Assembly (NCBI GenBank): GCA_002323535.1
Contig: DCQT01000055.1
Span: forward strand, 1 to 12,360
Direction: 5' to 3'
DNA length: 12,360 nucleotides
Origin: Bacteriovoracaceae bacterium UBA1511
GTDB taxonomy: Bacteria > Bdellovibrionota > Bacteriovoracia > Bacteriovoracales > Bacteriovoracaceae
The position numbers were made by a program, and so were the translations under genes. Within the stretch, counting starts at the first letter, position 1, and each line of letters starts with the position of its first letter. Shown here piece after piece: positions 5,606 through 12,360 of this stretch. The notes under the pieces are model-generated. The model did not search any database, was not told the DNA's origin, and worked only from the letters and a program-made list of their open reading frames with translations.

Positions 5606-7549
5606 CTAGCTTATTTGGGAGGTACGAAGCCTCGCTTTTTCGCGCTCATTGTTGATTATATCTTGAAGATTTGCAAGCTTTTGCTCGTATTGATTTACAA
5701 GCATTTCTTTTTCCTTATCAGACTTACGGCTGAGGTCTGTAATAAGGTTGTTTTTCTCTTTATTAAAATTCACAAGCTTCTCATCGTACTCCAGTCTCAA
5801 CTTTCTCATTTGAGACTCTGCCTGACGCATTGATTGCTTTAAAAAACGATCACTTTCCAGCCGTTGCTGATTAAGTTTGGAGGCAAATTTTTGTTCAAGG
5901 CCTCTTATTGTTTTTTTATTGGCCAAGTCTTTTGCCTTGAACTCTTTTTTAAAGTTATTCATCTCCTCAATACGCCGTACACGCTGTTTTTCTCTGATAT
6001 CTTTTACTTGCCCAGAATGACGCGCCTGAATATCCAGAATTTTTTCTTCATAGATATTTCGAAGAGACTCTCTTTGCTGCTTCATTTCATTGAGTTTGTT
6101 TTCGTATTTACTAAATACTTCAGAATAATCTTTTCGTAAGTTATCAATCAAATTCGCCTTTTCTTTGGAGAATCTCTCCTGGGAGGATCTAATATACTTA
6201 GACTTCTCCAGAGTGGCATTTTTTTGAATTTCTGAAAGCTGTTTTTGATTTTGTTCTTGAATGATATTAATTTGCTTTCCAAGTCTATTTGTTTGGCGCT
6301 CAAGCTTTCGCTTAGAGAAGTTAATAATATCTTGCTTATTATTTTCCGACTCTACTTTTTGCTTAGATAAAACATTTTTATATGAATCAATTAGATCTCT
6401 TTTTTCTTTTGCTGTTTGAGACCTTACGTTTGCCTCTGCTTGACGAAATTTTCTTTCAGTCTCATAATTTTTTTGTCTAAAACTTGAGGCCATATCATCT
6501 AGCCTACTTTTTGAAACTTCCTGGTTTTTCTTAGACTCTCTCGATAAAGAAGCTCTCTCATTGTAAAGCTGACGCTTTAAGTTGGTGATTCTTTGTCTTT
6601 GTAAAAATGCATTACTTTTATCATTGAGGGAATCTGCCTGGGGACCTAAACTCGCCAATTTTTTTTCGTAATTAATCCGCTCTTCCCTTACTCTATCGGC
6701 CATATTCTTATTGAGTTCAGCCTCTCTCTTTAAAGAATCACTCTTAGAATTTTTTATCTCTTGGCTTGATTTTTCTCGTTGATCAACAAGGGCATCATTA
6801 AACTTTTTCAATTGCTCCGACTGGCCCTGATTAAAGTTATTAGTTAATTGCTTAACTTTTTGGCGCTGATCATTCTTCAAGTCCTCTACTCTTCGCTGAT
6901 TTGCACTTTTCATACTCTCAAGTGCTTCTCCATATCGATTTTTTAGATTATTTTCTCTAGATACAGCCTCTTTTTGGGCTAATTCCCTTTCTTTATTATT
7001 TTTAAAAAAGATACTTTTTCGTTCTTTTTGATGATCAGCATTTAATTTACTAATATTCTCCCTGGCATTTTCGACAATTGACTCAGCATCTCGTGCTGCT
7101 TTTGAGCGAAGGTCGGTAAGTTGTTTTTCGTATTGAGATCTTTTTATTGAGGAGTCTCTTAGTTTTAGATCATTCACCTCTGATAAGTTTTGCTCAAAAT
7201 TCTTTTTTGAGGCACTCATCTTCTCGTTAAAATTCTTTCTTGCGGAAAAGAGGTCTTTTTCCGATTGAATTTTTTCTTTTTCAATTTCATTAGTGTACTC
7301 GGAGGACATACTTTTTAATGCTTCATCAGTTCTCTTTGCGTAGCGATCCTTAATCTCACTAACATCTTTTTCTAGAACTGCTTTTTGATTATCATAGGCA
7401 CGACGTTGTGTTTCAATCTTTTCGTTGTTGGCCGATTCTATTATATCTTTTTGCCTCTCATGGGCACGAGTTTGCGAATCAAACTTTTCTTGAAAATCAG
7501 TTTTTAAATCATTCAATCTATTTGTGTAGTCAGTTACATCAATGGACAT
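5606..7549 (-). CDS. Large coiled-coil protein, candidate cytoskeletal/filament-like protein
   Basis: Chosen start gives 647 residues that look almost wholly alpha-helical: rich in Lys, Glu, Gln, Asn, Arg and Ser, no Cys or Trp, and a single Pro at about residue 303, close to the centre. No signal peptide or membrane helix. A Y-[ED]-x-[KQ]-[LI] motif recurs at residues 140, 294, 482, 500, 588 and 621. The frame is open to an ATG at 7627, but that codon lies upstream of a strong terminator (7583-7620); an ATG at 7582 abuts the T-tract. The ATG at 7549 follows AGAGGG (about 10-nt spacer) and a TATAAT box at 7577-7572, so I take it as the start. No specific family was recognised. Coiled-coil-rich proteins such as Bdellovibrio Ccrp and crescentin are structural analogues, not demonstrated homologues. 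First gene of the pyk-queG operon, with a 7-nt gap to pyk. Confidence 0.82.
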   Translation of the reverse strand: MSIDVTDYTNRLNDLKTDFQEKFDSQTRAHERQKDIIESANNEKIETQRRAYDNQKAVLEKDVSEIKDRYAKRTDEALKSMSSEYTNEIEKEKIQSEKDLFSARKNFNEKMSASKKNFEQNLSEVNDLKLRDSSIKRSQYEKQLTDLRSKAARDAESIVENARENISKLNADHQKERKSIFFKNNKERELAQKEAVSRENNLKNRYGEALESMKSANQRRVEDLKNDQRQKVKQLTNNFNQGQSEQLKKFNDALVDQREKSSQEIKNSKSDSLKREAELNKNMADRVREERINYEKKLASLGPQADSLNDKSNAFLQRQRITNLKRQLYNERASLSRESKKNQEVSKSRLDDMASSFRQKNYETERKFRQAEANVRSQTAKEKRDLIDSYKNVLSKQKVESENNKQDIINFSKRKLERQTNRLGKQINIIQEQNQKQLSEIQKNATLEKSKYIRSSQERFSKEKANLIDNLRKDYSEVFSKYENKLNEMKQQRESLRNIYEEKILDIQARHSGQVKDIREKQRVRRIEEMNNFKKEFKAKDLANKKTIRGLEQKFASKLNQQRLESDRFLKQSMRQAESQMRKLRLEYDEKLVNFNKEKNNLITDLSRKSDKEKEMLVNQYEQKLANLQDIINNEREKARLRTSQIS

Positions 7550-7571
7550 ATAGTCATTACCCTCTACATCA

Positions 7572-7577
7572 ATTATA
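7572..7577 (-). promoter_or_regulatory. Perfect -10 box (TATAAT) for the coiled-coil/pyk/queG operon
   Basis: TATAAT on the minus strand begins 6 nt after the T8 tract of the preceding terminator. Initiation about 7 nt downstream would give a leader of some 16 nt holding AGAGGG before the ATG at 7549. No good -35 hexamer sits 16-18 nt upstream, because that stretch is the terminator stem itself (GAAAAT at the 17-nt position). The promoter may depend on other contacts or be weak. Confidence 0.45.
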
Positions 7578-7582
7578 GACAT

Positions 7583-7620
7583 AAAAAAAACGGCATTTTC
7601 GCCCTTGGACAAAAATGCCG
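7583..7620 (-). terminator. Rho-independent terminator of the DsbA-family lipoprotein gene
   Basis: On the minus strand, a perfect 9-bp stem (CGGCATTTT at 7620-7612 pairing with AAAATGCCG at 7599-7591) with a 12-nt loop is followed at once by eight T residues (7590-7583). It starts 25 nt after the stop codon of the lipoprotein gene. The plus-strand side has no T-tract, so it acts in one direction. Confidence 0.92.
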
Positions 7621-7645
7621 TTAACAAGATGACTAAATAAATTTT

Positions 7646-8686
7646 TTAGTTTAATTCTTTATCAATTAACTCAGAGAAGACTTCAATTGGTTGAGCACCG
7701 TTAATGATCTTCCCATTAACAAAAAATGTTGGTGTCGATTTTACACCTACGTCCTTACCAGAGTTAATATCACTTTCTACTTGGGCTAAATATTTTTTGT
7801 CTTTTAAACATTTTGAAAATCTTGAAGAATCTAGTCCACTAATTTTACTTGCCGCCGCTTCAATTTCTTCTGGCTTTAGCTTGTTTTGATTTTCAAACAT
7901 ATGATCATGAAGCTTCCAAAAATAGTCTGTATTTTGTTCATTGGCACACAGACCTGCAACGGCTGCCGTCTTTGCTTGACGGTGAAAATCTAATGGAAAG
8001 TTTTTAAAAACCACATTAATTTTTTTCCCGTACTTTTTCTTCAAATCATGAACAAGTGTGCTTCCTTTGGCGCAGTAGGGACACTGAAAGTCCGAAAACT
8101 CAACAATTGTTACTGGCGCCGACTTATCTCCTAAAACCGGTGAGTTACCAATATTGATTTCGAAAACTGGACGAGTAGGCTCTTTAAAGAAAATTGATAC
8201 TGGGTTTTTAGATAGCTTGGCATCAAGCCACTTATTTATAGCATCTTTTTTCTTTTCTTCGATTAGGTATTTTTTTACTCGCTCTTTTAATTGATCGTTT
8301 ACATGAACCTGAGGAATTTTTCGCTCAACAATAAAGGCATCAATGTCTTTTTTTGAAACCTCAACTTTACTGATTACCTCTTTTTCAAGCCACTCATCAT
8401 TAGTCATTTTCTTTCCGGCTTTTTCTTTTTCTACAAGCTTTTCAAGAATCATCCCACGCGCTCTATTCATTTTTAATTCATAAAGCTTGTTTTCTAATTC
8501 ATAAATATCGTTTTCAATTCCCTTATTAAATTCCTGAGTCTTAACAACCTCACCGTTAAAGCTTAAGACAGCACCCGCAGACCCACCATCTTTATAGACA
8601 AAACTTGGAGATGTAGTGGCTTCTTTCATACAAGAAAAAAAGATTAGGGTACTAAGTAGAGAACCTACAGTTATATACGTTTTCAT
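7646..8686 (-). CDS. Lipoprotein with SurA-like N-terminal region and DsbA-family thioredoxin domain
   Basis: 346 residues. A signal peptide (MKTY...LIFFSC) ends in Cys19. The lipobox is loose, with Phe at -3 and -2 and Ser at -1, so lipidation is likely but not certain. Residues about 39-165 (LSFNGEVVKTQEF followed by long charged helices) resemble the N-terminal region of SurA/PrsA-type chaperones. Residues about 175-346 are a DsbA-like thioredoxin fold: VTIVEFSDFQCPYC with redox pair C202/C205 (CPYC), FKNFPLDFH, a second Cys pair C247/C293, and the cis-Pro loop STPTFF (Pro319). It should act in the periplasm or on the outer membrane as a thiol oxidase or isomerase for secreted proteins. 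CPYC is also the motif of DsbG, so direction cannot be set. GAGG with a 6-nt spacer supports the ATG. It sits between its own promoter-like sequence and a strong terminator, so it is probably monocistronic. Confidence 0.92.
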   Translation of the reverse strand: MKTYITVGSLLSTLIFFSCMKEATTSPSFVYKDGGSAGAVLSFNGEVVKTQEFNKGIENDIYELENKLYELKMNRARGMILEKLVEKEKAGKKMTNDEWLEKEVISKVEVSKKDIDAFIVERKIPQVHVNDQLKERVKKYLIEEKKKDAINKWLDAKLSKNPVSIFFKEPTRPVFEINIGNSPVLGDKSAPVTIVEFSDFQCPYCAKGSTLVHDLKKKYGKKINVVFKNFPLDFHRQAKTAAVAGLCANEQNTDYFWKLHDHMFENQNKLKPEEIEAAASKISGLDSSRFSKCLKDKKYLAQVESDINSGKDVGVKSTPTFFVNGKIINGAQPIEVFSELIDKELN

Positions 8687-8717
8687 AGAAGACCTCGCAT
8701 TTAAATTTATTCCCTAT

Positions 8718-8747
8718 ATTTTAGATCACGAAGGATAGGAATCACAA
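8718..8747 (-). promoter_or_regulatory. Probable promoter of the DsbA-family lipoprotein gene
   Basis: In the 64-nt gap after the ABC transporter gene, TTGTGA (8747-8742) is separated by 18 nt from TAAAAT (8723-8718) on the minus strand. Transcription would start near 8711, leaving a leader of about 25 nt with the GAGG ribosome site. No terminator hairpin was found in this gap, so readthrough from the ABC genes is also possible. Confidence 0.45.
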
Positions 8748-8750
8748 ATG

Positions 8751-10505
8751 TTATCTTTCCAGTTCAGCGATAAATTCTTGATAGTATTTTGAACTTTTTT
8801 GAAGCTCTTCATTTGTTCCTGAATCGACAACCCTGCCCTCTTTTAATACGATAATTTTATCTGCTTGAAGAACCGTCTCTATTCGATGGGCCACAATAAA
8901 AGTTAAAGAGTATTTCTGAATTAACTGCACAAGTTTTCGTAAAGCAAGCTCCAGGTCAGAATCCAACGCGGAAGATATCTCATCAAAACACACAATTTCT
9001 TTTTTCAGGTAGCAAGCCCTAAGAGCACATATAAGTTGTTTTTGCCCATCAGAAATTTCTTTAAGATTAATCGTGTCAAGTGGACTTATACCCCAGCTTA
9101 ATAAATAGGGCACGTAGCGACAAACATCTGTCCAAAACAGATCAAAATCATCACCTTCAAAGCCAAGGGTTATATTAAATCTTAAATTTTCACTGAATAC
9201 ATGACTATCTTGAGAGATTAAACTTACAAGACCTCTATAGGACAACCTGTCCTCTCTTCTTGGAAACCTGATCACTCCATTTGAAGTAGTGACTTCAATC
9301 TCACCCTCGTCAGGTAAAACAGCACCTGATAACATCTTCAAAAGAGTCGATTTACCACACCCACTCACGCCAACGAACCCATAGGTATTTCCAGAGGTCG
9401 CACTAAAGTTTATATCTCTTAACTCAAACCTTTTTGATTCATCCTTATTTTTCCTAGGATATATAAACCTTTTAATATTTACTTTAAGATCCTTCAGCTC
9501 AGATTTACTTTCACTAATACGTTTATAGTCAGCACTTGATTCTTTTTTTATGACTTGATCATAAAAATGTTGAATTCTCTCTAGCCCCGTGTAGGCACGT
9601 TGGATGTTAGCAATTTTTCCGGCGATTGCTTTAATCGGTTCAATACTTCGTTGAATTAAATCAACAATAGCAAAGATTAATGCCCCTTCGATAACTTTTG
9701 AGTATGGTGCCACAAAAATAACAACGATAATAAACAATGGATAAAGACTCTCCGCAACTGAATAGTAGCCAGCATCCCAAACGTTTGCTTTTAACTGTTT
9801 TCGCATAAAATCGTTATAAAAATTCTCCCCATCTTTTGACGCATAGTTTTTATGATCAAGGTAATAGACTTGCCCAAACCCACCAGTGATGTTGGCCATT
9901 TGCCTGGAGACATCCCCTCGAGAGGCGCGCACTTTATGAAAAATATCTCGCATATATTTGGATCCATAGATTAAAGCGATGGTTGCGACAACCTGAAAAA
10001 AAGCGATGGTTCCACCCATGAAAAAATCCATGTCAATAAACCCAACAATGCAGCTTATAACGTAAACGATACTGATGATAATACTTAAGGCGCCAGAGGT
10101 TAAAAGCTCTCTAAATGCCTGAGTGTCGTTCATTAATCTGGAGATTAATTCACCCATAGGAAATTGATGATCATCCTTCCCTGATTTATTTTCAATTAAA
10201 TCATAAGAGTGTAACCAGCTTGAATAGCAAACGGTTCTAATATTTTCCAAAACGAGCATGACGTATTTATTAATAAGAAGCTGGTAAATTAATCTTGAAA
10301 TAAAAACACCACCAAGTATCAACCCAAGACTTAAAAGAGTTTCGTTAAAAAGATCTTTTTGATTAAAATTCGCCGAAAGTTGATAAATTACTTTTGGTGT
10401 AAGGTGGCCCAGGTAGCTCGTCGCAATCATACATAAAAAAGACAAGGCAAAAAGCCAGTAAACCTCTTTAAAAAAGAACATTGATTTTATATCTAATTTT
10501 TTCAT
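8751..10505 (-). CDS. ABC exporter half-transporter, catalytic-Glu subunit with degenerate signature
   Basis: 584 residues: an N-terminal membrane domain with about six hydrophobic helices (roughly 15-35, 57-78, 138-158, 162-182, 250-267, 271-290), then a nucleotide-binding domain from about 340. Motifs: Walker A GVSGCGKST (379-387), Q-loop LISQ (Gln432), signature ISDGQ (484-488) instead of LSGGQ, Walker B IVCFDE with catalytic Glu509, D-loop SALD, and H-loop His540 (IVAHR). This is a type IV (ABC-B-like) exporter half. Its start overlaps the stop of the upstream ABC gene in ATGA, with GAGGTG 5 nt ahead, so the two are made together and very likely form a heterodimer. The pair's motifs complement each other: this subunit's Glu site pairs with the partner's intact LSGGQ. 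Substrate unknown; no dedicated peptidase domain or neighbouring precursor gene is seen. Confidence 0.93.
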   Translation of the reverse strand: MKKLDIKSMFFFKEVYWLFALSFLCMIATSYLGHLTPKVIYQLSANFNQKDLFNETLLSLGLILGGVFISRLIYQLLINKYVMLVLENIRTVCYSSWLHSYDLIENKSGKDDHQFPMGELISRLMNDTQAFRELLTSGALSIIISIVYVISCIVGFIDMDFFMGGTIAFFQVVATIALIYGSKYMRDIFHKVRASRGDVSRQMANITGGFGQVYYLDHKNYASKDGENFYNDFMRKQLKANVWDAGYYSVAESLYPLFIIVVIFVAPYSKVIEGALIFAIVDLIQRSIEPIKAIAGKIANIQRAYTGLERIQHFYDQVIKKESSADYKRISESKSELKDLKVNIKRFIYPRKNKDESKRFELRDINFSATSGNTYGFVGVSGCGKSTLLKMLSGAVLPDEGEIEVTTSNGVIRFPRREDRLSYRGLVSLISQDSHVFSENLRFNITLGFEGDDFDLFWTDVCRYVPYLLSWGISPLDTINLKEISDGQKQLICALRACYLKKEIVCFDEISSALDSDLELALRKLVQLIQKYSLTFIVAHRIETVLQADKIIVLKEGRVVDSGTNEELQKSSKYYQEFIAELER

Positions 10506-12223
10506 TGTTTCACCTCAACTGGTGAGGTTTGATTGGCGAAGTTTTGCTCTTCAAAAAAATTTTGAACTGGAAGACTAGATTCGAGCAGTCGTCCAGTCTC
10601 TCCTGATTCTTCAATTCCCTTGTTTTTGTTAATAAGTATTAACTCATCAGAATACTTAACTGAAACCAAGCGATGAGAGGAAAAAATTAAGGTTTTATTT
10701 TTAAATAACTCAAGAGCGTTTAGTTTTGAGATAATTTCTTTTTCTAGGATCAAATCGACCGAAGAAAAAGGATCATCCCAAATGTATAAATCACTCTCTA
10801 GAAGAAGGGATCTAACAAGACACATTCGTTTTATTTGTCCACCTGAAAGACGCTTCCCATTTTCTCCAAGGGGCATCTTAAAAAGTTTTTCTTCTGATTC
10901 TTCAAGTTCACGAAGCCCAAAGATCTCAAGAAGCTTCAAGGCCTTTTGCTTTTTTTCATCTGTAATCTTTTCGCCTAAAAATAAATTTTTCTCCAATGTG
11001 TCATCAAACACATAAGGAGTTTGAGCGACATAACCTATTTTTTTTCCTTTTAATTTATATAAATAGGCAAGTTGTCCCAGTATCTCTGTTTTACCTGCCC
11101 CTGTCGGCCCCACAAATACATACTTTTTATTTCCCTCAAACCTAAGCGGCAGTTGTTTTTCCCAGAACATCACTTTCAAATGATCTGGTTCACTATTGTT
11201 TTTTGTTAAGCTTTTCTCCTCGTCAGACTCAACCTCAATTTTATCAACAAGCTCTTTGATTCGATCCCAAGCTGCAGCGCTACTGACAAAGACAATTCCA
11301 ATCCAAGAGATAAAAGCTAGTGGCTCCAAAAATAAAAAGGTCATTCCGGAGTAATAAATCAAACTACTCGCATCCATACCTTGATCTGAAATAATTTTTG
11401 CTCCCCATACTAAACTAGCTCCCACACCAAGAGGAATTAGCGGGATAGAAAAGGCAATTCCTTTTCCTGCAATATAAAAGTTGAAAAGTTCTTTATATGA
11501 AAGCGAGTTGAAATTTTTTATAAAAGAGTCTTCAGCGTGAAAGTTTTTGATCGTCTCTTTTCCGTTGTAGCTTTCAATAATATTATTTTGAACCAAAGCT
11601 TGGGCGTCCAAAGCCGCTTTAGAGTACTTTCTCATTCTTGCCACAACAAAAGTAAATACAACCGAACTCATGAGCATCGGAAGAAGTGGCAAAAGTAATT
11701 TGTCATTAAAACTTGAAATTTGAGGTAGAAGAACAGCCCCAGCGATGACAACGTTACCAAGCTGTAAGAGAGCAAACCCAACCATCGCTCTCATTTGCTC
11801 TACATCACTAAAAATAGTTTGAAAAATGTTTCCTGAAGTAAATGTTCTATATCTCGACGGAGGACAAGACTCTAATTTTTTGACAAGATTAAGCCTAAAG
11901 TCCCGCTCCAATATTCTGGCGGGAAAAAAGTAGAGCAACCTTGAAAGAGTCCTGAAAACGACTATTCCGACGGCAAAAAATAAAAGTAAATAGTAGTTTT
12001 TAAACTCCTTACCCTCACCTACTAATTCGGCGACCTCTTTCGCCAAGACAGGAAGCTGGGATTGGATATAATGAGTCAAAAAAAGACAAACTGCCCCAAG
12101 AAGATAGTAGTATTTAAAATCTCGAATCTGTGTGGCAAGCATTGCCCACATGGAGCCTTCAAGCTTTTTGCCTGCATTTGGATCGGATGGATAATCTACT
12201 CCGAGTAAGTACTTTTTGATCAT
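10502..12223 (-). CDS. ABC exporter half-transporter with shortened nucleotide-binding domain and Walker B Asp
   Basis: 573 residues. Membrane domain with about six helices (roughly 37-57, 78-100, 146-166, 174-195, 255-275, 289-313), then the nucleotide-binding domain. Motifs: Walker A GPTGAGKT (372-379), Q-loop Gln401 in YVAQTPYVFDDTL, intact signature LSGGQ (459-463), Walker B LYIWDD (479-484) with Asp484 in place of the catalytic Glu, D-loop SSVD, H-loop His517. Two oddities: Walker A to the Q-loop Gln spans only 30 residues against 54 in the partner, and the beta strands before Walker A (about 349-365) are short, so much of the antiparallel beta subdomain and probably the A-loop is reduced. 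AAGG with a 5-nt spacer supports the ATG. Upstream (12224-12311) only a weak TATGAT was seen on this strand. First gene of the ABC pair. Confidence 0.92.
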   Translation of the reverse strand: MIKKYLLGVDYPSDPNAGKKLEGSMWAMLATQIRDFKYYYLLGAVCLFLTHYIQSQLPVLAKEVAELVGEGKEFKNYYLLLFFAVGIVVFRTLSRLLYFFPARILERDFRLNLVKKLESCPPSRYRTFTSGNIFQTIFSDVEQMRAMVGFALLQLGNVVIAGAVLLPQISSFNDKLLLPLLPMLMSSVVFTFVVARMRKYSKAALDAQALVQNNIIESYNGKETIKNFHAEDSFIKNFNSLSYKELFNFYIAGKGIAFSIPLIPLGVGASLVWGAKIISDQGMDASSLIYYSGMTFLFLEPLAFISWIGIVFVSSAAAWDRIKELVDKIEVESDEEKSLTKNNSEPDHLKVMFWEKQLPLRFEGNKKYVFVGPTGAGKTEILGQLAYLYKLKGKKIGYVAQTPYVFDDTLEKNLFLGEKITDEKKQKALKLLEIFGLRELEESEEKLFKMPLGENGKRLSGGQIKRMCLVRSLLLESDLYIWDDPFSSVDLILEKEIISKLNALELFKNKTLIFSSHRLVSVKYSDELILINKNKGIEESGETGRLLESSLPVQNFFEEQNFANQTSPVEVKQ

Positions 12224-12265
12224 TAGAACCTTCTATTTTCCATATCATAGAGCACTCGAAGTGGT

Positions 12266-12294
12266 TTGACATCCTAAGCCTAAGTCTTTATATT
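12266..12294 (+). promoter_or_regulatory. Sigma70-type promoter of tRNA-Val
   Basis: A perfect -35 box TTGACA (12266-12271), a 17-nt spacer and TATATT (12289-12294) put the transcription start near 12301, about 11 nt before the tRNA 5' end. It lies in the divergent gap between the ABC operon and the tRNA. Confidence 0.78.
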
Positions 12295-12311
12295 CACCAA
12301 ATCCTAATCAT

Positions 12312-12360
12312 GGTCGTGTAGCTCAGTGGGAGAGCACTACGTTGACATCGTAGGGGTCAC
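12312..12360 (+). tRNA. tRNA-Val (anticodon GAC), 5' part, cut by window end
   Basis: Acceptor strand GGTCGTG, TA, D-arm GCTC-AGTGGGA-GAGC, then an anticodon arm with perfect stem CTACG/CGTAG around the loop TTGACAT, giving anticodon GAC at 12344-12346 (reads GUC/GUU valine codons). The variable loop GGGTC and the start of the T-stem follow; the rest is beyond the window. Confidence 0.95.

Noticed and set aside
5615..6139. Plus-strand open frames rich in Phe, Leu and Ile opposite the coiled-coil gene that look like membrane proteins
   Set aside because: They arise from the antisense of Lys/Glu-rich coding sequence and lack ribosome sites; the minus-strand gene explains the region.
7550..7627. 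N-terminal extension of the coiled-coil protein to the ATG at 7627
   Set aside because: It would be translated through a strong intrinsic terminator and encodes a short hydrophobic stretch unlike the rest of the protein.
12224..12311. Minus-strand promoter for the ABC pair
   Set aside because: Only a TATGAT at 12249-12244 was seen, with no recognisable -35 box at 16-18 nt, so it was not listed as a feature.
1..12360. Idea that the segment between the two tRNA genes is an integrated island
   Set aside because: No integrase, no direct repeat of a tRNA 3' end in the window (both 3' ends lie outside), and the content is largely housekeeping (pyk, queG, DsbA-family) with uniform base composition.

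Overview
The window is AT-rich (by eye about 35-40% GC), gene-dense bacterial chromosome. It is bounded by two partial tRNA genes pointing outwards: an unassigned tRNA on the minus strand at the left edge and tRNA-Val(GAC) on the plus strand at the right edge. Gene content and style (a SurA-like/DsbA lipoprotein with a loose lipobox, a YbjT-like SDR with a DUF2867-type C-terminus, a large lysine/glutamate-rich coiled-coil protein, tight same-strand gene packing) suggest a Gram-negative of the Bdellovibrionota/Bacteriovorax type. This is an inference, since no taxonomic marker gene is complete here. No insertion sequence, CRISPR array, phage gene or obvious laterally acquired island was seen.

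Layout, left to right: a plus-strand alpha/beta hydrolase (122-865) meets tail-to-tail, with a 26-nt overlap, a long minus-strand block covering the rest of the window. Read in the direction of transcription (right to left), that block has three parts. (1) Two ABC exporter half-transporters (12223 to 8751) joined by a 4-nt ATGA overlap. (2) A monocistronic-looking DsbA-family lipoprotein (8686 to 7646) with its own promoter-like sequence and a strong intrinsic terminator. (3) A probable five-gene operon starting just after that terminator: coiled-coil protein, pyruvate kinase carrying a C-terminal ferredoxin domain, epoxyqueuosine reductase (QueG), YbjT-like SDR, and a hypothetical protein. 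Gene junctions in this operon are a 7-nt gap, stop-adjacent starts or overlaps, so translational coupling is likely.

How the genes relate: the two ABC proteins have complementary defects. One has a canonical LSGGQ but an Asp in place of the Walker B catalytic Glu; the other has the catalytic Glu but a degenerate ISDGQ signature. This is the pattern of asymmetric heterodimeric exporters. The lipoprotein is an envelope thiol oxidoreductase or isomerase. The five-gene operon mixes a filament-like protein, a glycolytic enzyme fused to an iron-sulfur module, and a tRNA-modification Fe-S enzyme.

The most unusual items are the pyruvate kinase-ferredoxin fusion, with a CxxD variant of the second cluster motif and a Lys in the position that normally marks K+ dependence, and the QueG gene. 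QueG-like coding sequence continues upstream of its first conventional start codon, in frame, right up to the pyk stop codon, which implies a rare AUA start or stop-codon readthrough.
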